From an uncultured Eubacteriales bacterium (GTDB lineage Bacteria > Bacillota > Clostridia > Oscillospirales > Oscillospiraceae), in assembly GCA_900545515.1 (NCBI GenBank), contig UQZA01000001.1, positions 1-64,000 of the forward strand: a stretch of DNA of 64,000 nt. The letters run 5' to 3'. The notes under the pieces were generated by a model that did not search any database, was not told the origin of the DNA, and worked only from the letters and a program-made list of their open reading frames with translations. This document shows positions 61,256 through 64,000 of this stretch, piece by piece. The position numbers and the translations under genes were made by a program. Positions within the stretch are counted from its first letter, which is position 1. Each line of letters starts with the position of its first letter.

Positions 61256-62350
61256 TTATGCTTCAGCTCCCCCCGTTTCAGAGGGTTTGAATTTTTCCAT
61301 TTCCATCAGGTGCCTGGCCAAGGTATCCAGGGATTCCCGGTTGGTGCGGTAGCGGTTGCGCCCCTTCACCGACTCGGCGAGAAGCAGCCTGGAATTAAAC
61401 AAATTCCCAAGATCCCGGCACACCACCCCCAGATGCATATCCAACTGCTGGGACAATTCCCTTGCGGACATGGGCTTGTCCAACATCGCCCAGAGCATCC
61501 GCATTCGGGCCTCACTACCCAAGAGCCGCAGGGCCTGATACTCCCACTGCTGAAAGGTTTCCGTCTCCGGCTTGACCACCGGGACCGCAACGCCAATGTG
61601 ACAAAAGGCTTTGTATTCCAGAACCATTCCCAGGGCAAGCTTGGGGCGAAGATATCGGAGCTGGACCCGCATTGCCTCCAGGGGCTTGTCCTCACGATAG
61701 CGGACACGCTTACACCACGTTTCCACCGCATCCGGCTGGGAATAATGGGCCTCCCAAATCCTCGCCAAAGGCTCCGCCAACTGCGCCCAAGGCAGCAGCA
61801 ACGGCTCCAGCTCTGCCGCCACAGGGGCGATGATGGCTTTCAGCTGTTCCACCGCATCGTCAAAGCCAGAAAATTGCTCCAGCAGCATCTGGCTGTATTC
61901 CTCATCCACGCCCAACCGGGCAATGTCCTGTGCAATTGGCAGGAAGGCGTTGCCGGTGGCCCCTGTATAGAAAATACGATATTCATTAATCGCACTCGGA
62001 CGTTGCCCGTTTTTACGCTGGACCCGCCGCAACGCGCAAATCTCCGCGCAGTCTTCATCCATATTACCCTTGGAGGGCGTCATGGTATTATAAGCCAGAT
62101 TCCGGGCCATGCAGGTTGCCCGCTGCGGCTCTTCAGAGATGATATGCCTGCCAAAGTAGTATCGGACAGCCGGATCATCCCGGGAAACCCCCGCACAGGC
62201 CACATCCATCATCTGCTGCACCGCCTCCTCCGTCAGGCAGTACTCCCCCTCCTGGGTCAAGCTACCAGCGGGAATCTCATTGACATAGGCGTACAGCAGT
62301 TCCACCGCCTCATAAAGCATATAGGGCTTTGCAGATACCCATACCTCCAC
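61256..62350 (-). CDS. Winged-helix regulator paralogue 3 (GTG start)
   Basis: A 364-residue protein nearly co-linear with the 55.3 kb regulator: YEAVELLYAYVN, QQMMDVACAG, CMARNLAYN, and the winged helix RLLGSEARMRMLWAMLDK with MSARELSQQLDMHLG. The start is GTG at 62350, preceded by AAGGGGGG. It lies directly upstream of the second protease, same strand, with a terminator-like hairpin between. Recent duplication with paralogue 2 is likely. The ligand or signal is unknown. Confidence 0.72.
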   Translation of the reverse strand: MEVWVSAKPYMLYEAVELLYAYVNEIPAGSLTQEGEYCLTEEAVQQMMDVACAGVSRDDPAVRYYFGRHIISEEPQRATCMARNLAYNTMTPSKGNMDEDCAEICALRRVQRKNGQRPSAINEYRIFYTGATGNAFLPIAQDIARLGVDEEYSQMLLEQFSGFDDAVEQLKAIIAPVAAELEPLLLPWAQLAEPLARIWEAHYSQPDAVETWCKRVRYREDKPLEAMRVQLRYLRPKLALGMVLEYKAFCHIGVAVPVVKPETETFQQWEYQALRLLGSEARMRMLWAMLDKPMSARELSQQLDMHLGVVCRDLGNLFNSRLLLAESVKGRNRYRTNRESLDTLARHLMEMEKFKPSETGGAEA

Positions 62351-62381
62351 AGATTGGCCCCCCTTATCTTGTACTCATTCT

Positions 62382-62410
62382 TTTATACCATAAACCCCAT
62401 GATTTGACAA
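62382..62410 (-). promoter_or_regulatory. Promoter of regulator 3
   Basis: On the minus strand TTGTCA (62405-62410), 17 bases, TATAAA (62382-62387), 32 bases before the GTG start. Similar distance to the start codon as in regulator 1. Confidence 0.65.
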
Positions 62411-62461
62411 GGGCCCTTTTTCTCACATCCAGAGCTACAGCATGTACTACGGCCGCTCTGC

Positions 62462-63136
62462 TCACAGGGCATAAAAGAAAATGGCAAAAAAGTGCAGCAC
62501 ACTGCCCAAAACCACAAAGATGTGGAAGACAGAGTGAAGCCACTTTTTCTTCGCGCCAATGCCGTATAAAATGGAGCCCAGGGTGTAGGCGATCCCTCCA
62601 GCCAAAAGCAGCGCAAACCCGGTCTGTCCCATGGCCTCCATGGCCTGTGGGGCGAAGGGCAGCACAGCCCAACCCATGCCGATGTAACAGATCATGGAAA
62701 ACACCCGGTACTTCCGCAGGTCAATGGCCGTAAGGGTCACCGCCAGGGCCGTCAGGGCCCATTCCCCAATGGCCAGTCCCAGCCCCAGTGCCGGATACAG
62801 CGGCCGGATGGCAGACAGCGCCACCGGCGTATAGCTCCCCGCAATGAGGAAATAGATGGTACAGTGGTCCAGTACCTGGAGAACCTTTTTCCCCATGCCG
62901 GGCCGCAGACCATGGTAGACGCTGGACATGGTGTACAGCCCAATGAGGCTGACCCCATAGATCACCGCTCCCACCACATCCACCGCCCCACCCCGCAAAG
63001 CAGCCCGGACGACGCACAGCACCAGAGCGGCAATTCCCAAGGCGCCACCTGTGATGTGGGTGACCATATTCATGATCTCCTCGCCCTTGGAATAATCCGG
63101 CAACCGCCGGTCAATCAGCTTGATTCGCTTTCGCAT
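62462..63136 (-). CDS. Hemolysin III / YqfA family membrane protein
   Basis: A 224-residue protein with seven hydrophobic segments, of the PAQR-related hemolysin III family. Signature pieces: MNMVTHITGGALGIAALVL, SVYHGLRP with the conserved His, LDHCTIYFLIAGSYTPVAL, and LHSVFHIFVVLGSVLHFFA. Proposed metal-dependent membrane hydrolases; the bacterial role is unclear and hemolysis is not implied. The ATG at 63136 was chosen because the longer frame to 63178 has no site. A TATAAT lies at 63193-63198 (minus strand). Confidence 0.88.
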   Translation of the reverse strand: MRKRIKLIDRRLPDYSKGEEIMNMVTHITGGALGIAALVLCVVRAALRGGAVDVVGAVIYGVSLIGLYTMSSVYHGLRPGMGKKVLQVLDHCTIYFLIAGSYTPVALSAIRPLYPALGLGLAIGEWALTALAVTLTAIDLRKYRVFSMICYIGMGWAVLPFAPQAMEAMGQTGFALLLAGGIAYTLGSILYGIGAKKKWLHSVFHIFVVLGSVLHFFAIFFYAL

Positions 63137-63192
63137 GCAACCCATCACCCCAAAAATCCAAGCCCCGTCTCGTGGCATGATTTTACTATTAT

Positions 63193-63198
63193 ATTATA
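63193..63198 (-). promoter_or_regulatory. -10 of the hemolysin-III promoter
   Basis: TATAAT on the minus strand with TGTGG in front, about 55 bases from the start codon. The -35 (TTTCCG at the right distance) is poor. Confidence 0.5.
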
Positions 63199-63238
63199 CC
63201 ACACTTTGCCACAGCCGGAAAGGCCCCACCGCAGGTCA

Positions 63239-63410
63239 GCAACATTTACTTTTTTATACTGATGTGGTAATGCCTTGCCCCTCCACGCAGGGCATAGACG
63301 TACCGCCACGGGCTGCGAGAGCCGAAAATCACACGCTGACGTGGGAGCGCCCTGCCTTCCCCCGGGGGGAAGGTGCCGCGCGGAGCGAGGTGGATGAGGA
63401 ACGGCGCTAT
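63239..63410. repeat. Mixed repeat region (family 1 half copy)
   Basis: CAACATTTACTTTTTTATACTG matches the left border of family 1 copies, CACGCAGGGCATAGACGTACCGC matches 5602-5616, and GGAGCGCCCTGCCTTCCCCCGGGGGGAAGG matches the family 1 core. No gene in the whole gap 63179-63517. Confidence 0.6.
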
Positions 63411-63517
63411 CTAGCAAACCGGTAGGCCGGATCGATTCAGACGTAACATATTCCCTTTTCAACGGAACTGCCTAGTAATCGGTTCCGTTTCGCCGTGCCA
63501 GCTGGCATGAAGGAAGC

Positions 63518-63554
63518 GCTGCCGCCCCCCGCGAACCGGCAGGGGGCGGCAGCG
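63518..63554 (-). terminator. Terminator-like hairpin after the ABC gene
   Basis: CGCTGCCGCCCCC and GGGGGCGGCAGCG form a 13-base stem, 20 bases after the ABC stop. The minus-strand follow-up CTTCCTTC is only weakly U-rich. Confidence 0.55.
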
Positions 63555-63573
63555 TCGGATTTACAGCTGCACC

Positions 63574-64000
63574 TCAATCGGCAGCTCCAGGGACCCGAAT
63601 CACCTCGTCAAATCGGTCCAGGTACTCCTTTGACCAGTCGTGTGTAATCACAATTCTTGTGATATGTTTCTGTCTGAAGATGAATTCCTGAATTAGTTTT
63701 ACATTTTCTGGATCTAGTCCAGTGGTTGGCTCGTCAAAAACCATAACACTGGCGTGCTTCTGCATAGCCCGGGCAATACAAATCCGCTGGCGCTCCCCAC
63801 CAGAAATGTGGTCGCCAAAATCACCCAGTGGTTTTTCACCCACGCGCTTGGCCAGATCCGTCAGGTTGAGTTCCTCCAGCAGAGCTTGGTAGGCAGCAGA
63901 ATCCTGGGCCGGTGTTTGGCCGAACATTGTAATGTTCTCATAGAGTGATGCGTTAAACAAAAAGGCAGATTGGTTAACCACGGAAATCTGGGCTAAAATC
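63574..64000 (-). CDS. ABC exporter ATP-binding end (partial)
   Basis: C-terminal 141 residues of an ABC protein that continues past the window edge; the reading frame is open to base 64000. Visible: Q-loop region ISVVNQSAFLFNASLYENI, signature HISGGERQRICIARAM, Walker B SVMVFDEPTTGLD and H-loop IVITHDW. The FLFNASLYENI sequence fits exporters with fused membrane and ATPase domains (MsbA/LmrA type), but the membrane part is not in view. Confidence 0.85.
   Translation of the reverse strand, partial: ILAQISVVNQSAFLFNASLYENITMFGQTPAQDSAAYQALLEELNLTDLAKRVGEKPLGDFGDHISGGERQRICIARAMQKHASVMVFDEPTTGLDPENVKLIQEFIFRQKHITRIVITHDWSKEYLDRFDEVIRVPGAAD

Overview
The window looks like a chromosomal segment of a spore-forming, high-GC member of the Clostridia, most like the gut Oscillospiraceae group (Flavonifractor/Oscillibacter type). 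This is inference from several signs: gene order of the S10-spc-alpha ribosomal operon, a forespore sigma factor, an SpoVB-like flippase, SLH-anchored surface proteases, Gram-positive promoters and AGGAGG ribosome binding sites, and many short GC-rich palindromic repeats between genes. No rRNA, tRNA or CRISPR array was seen.

Layout. 0-7.4 kb: ftsH, then divergent rlmB with a degenerate P-type-ATPase-like membrane protein, then murC. 7.4-13 kb: a four-gene MacB-type efflux operon with two different HlyD-like adaptors. 13-17.6 kb: a Nudix hydrolase, an SpoVB/MurJ-like flippase, threonine aldolase, and a putative winged-helix regulator. 17.8-24.7 kb: one giant surface protease (S8 domain, dockerin-like, Ig-like, cohesin-like and SLH modules) whose last codons appear to lie in a group II intron remnant. 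25-29 kb: an ABC-F ribosomal ATPase with an attenuator leader that holds a three-codon reading frame, then release factor 3. 29-34 kb: small membrane protein, glyoxalase-fold protein, ThrE-type exporter, sigma-G, and an AT-richer patch with an XRE regulator and a small RNA polymerase alpha-CTD-like protein. 34-39 kb: dnaD and a DnaC-type helicase loader, a DUF4317 protein, and a GH29 fucosidase.

39-55 kb: one long minus-strand ribosomal superoperon from a strong promoter near 55.09 kb (rpsJ to rplQ), including secY, adk, map, a KOW protein, infA, rpmJ and rpoA. It ends at a strong terminator just before the fucosidase. 55.3-62.4 kb: a second surface S8/SLH protease flanked by two close paralogues of the 16.5 kb regulator. 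62.4-64 kb: a hemolysin-III family membrane protein and the C-terminal end of an ABC exporter that runs off the window.

The most notable local themes are: (1) the repeated pairing of an undescribed winged-helix regulator family with giant SLH-anchored S8 proteases; (2) a P-type ATPase relative that has lost its phosphorylation motif; (3) the attenuator with a three-codon reading frame in front of the ABC-F gene; (4) an RGG-like tail on ribosomal protein S3; (5) a family of dispersed intergenic palindromes with at least five copies.
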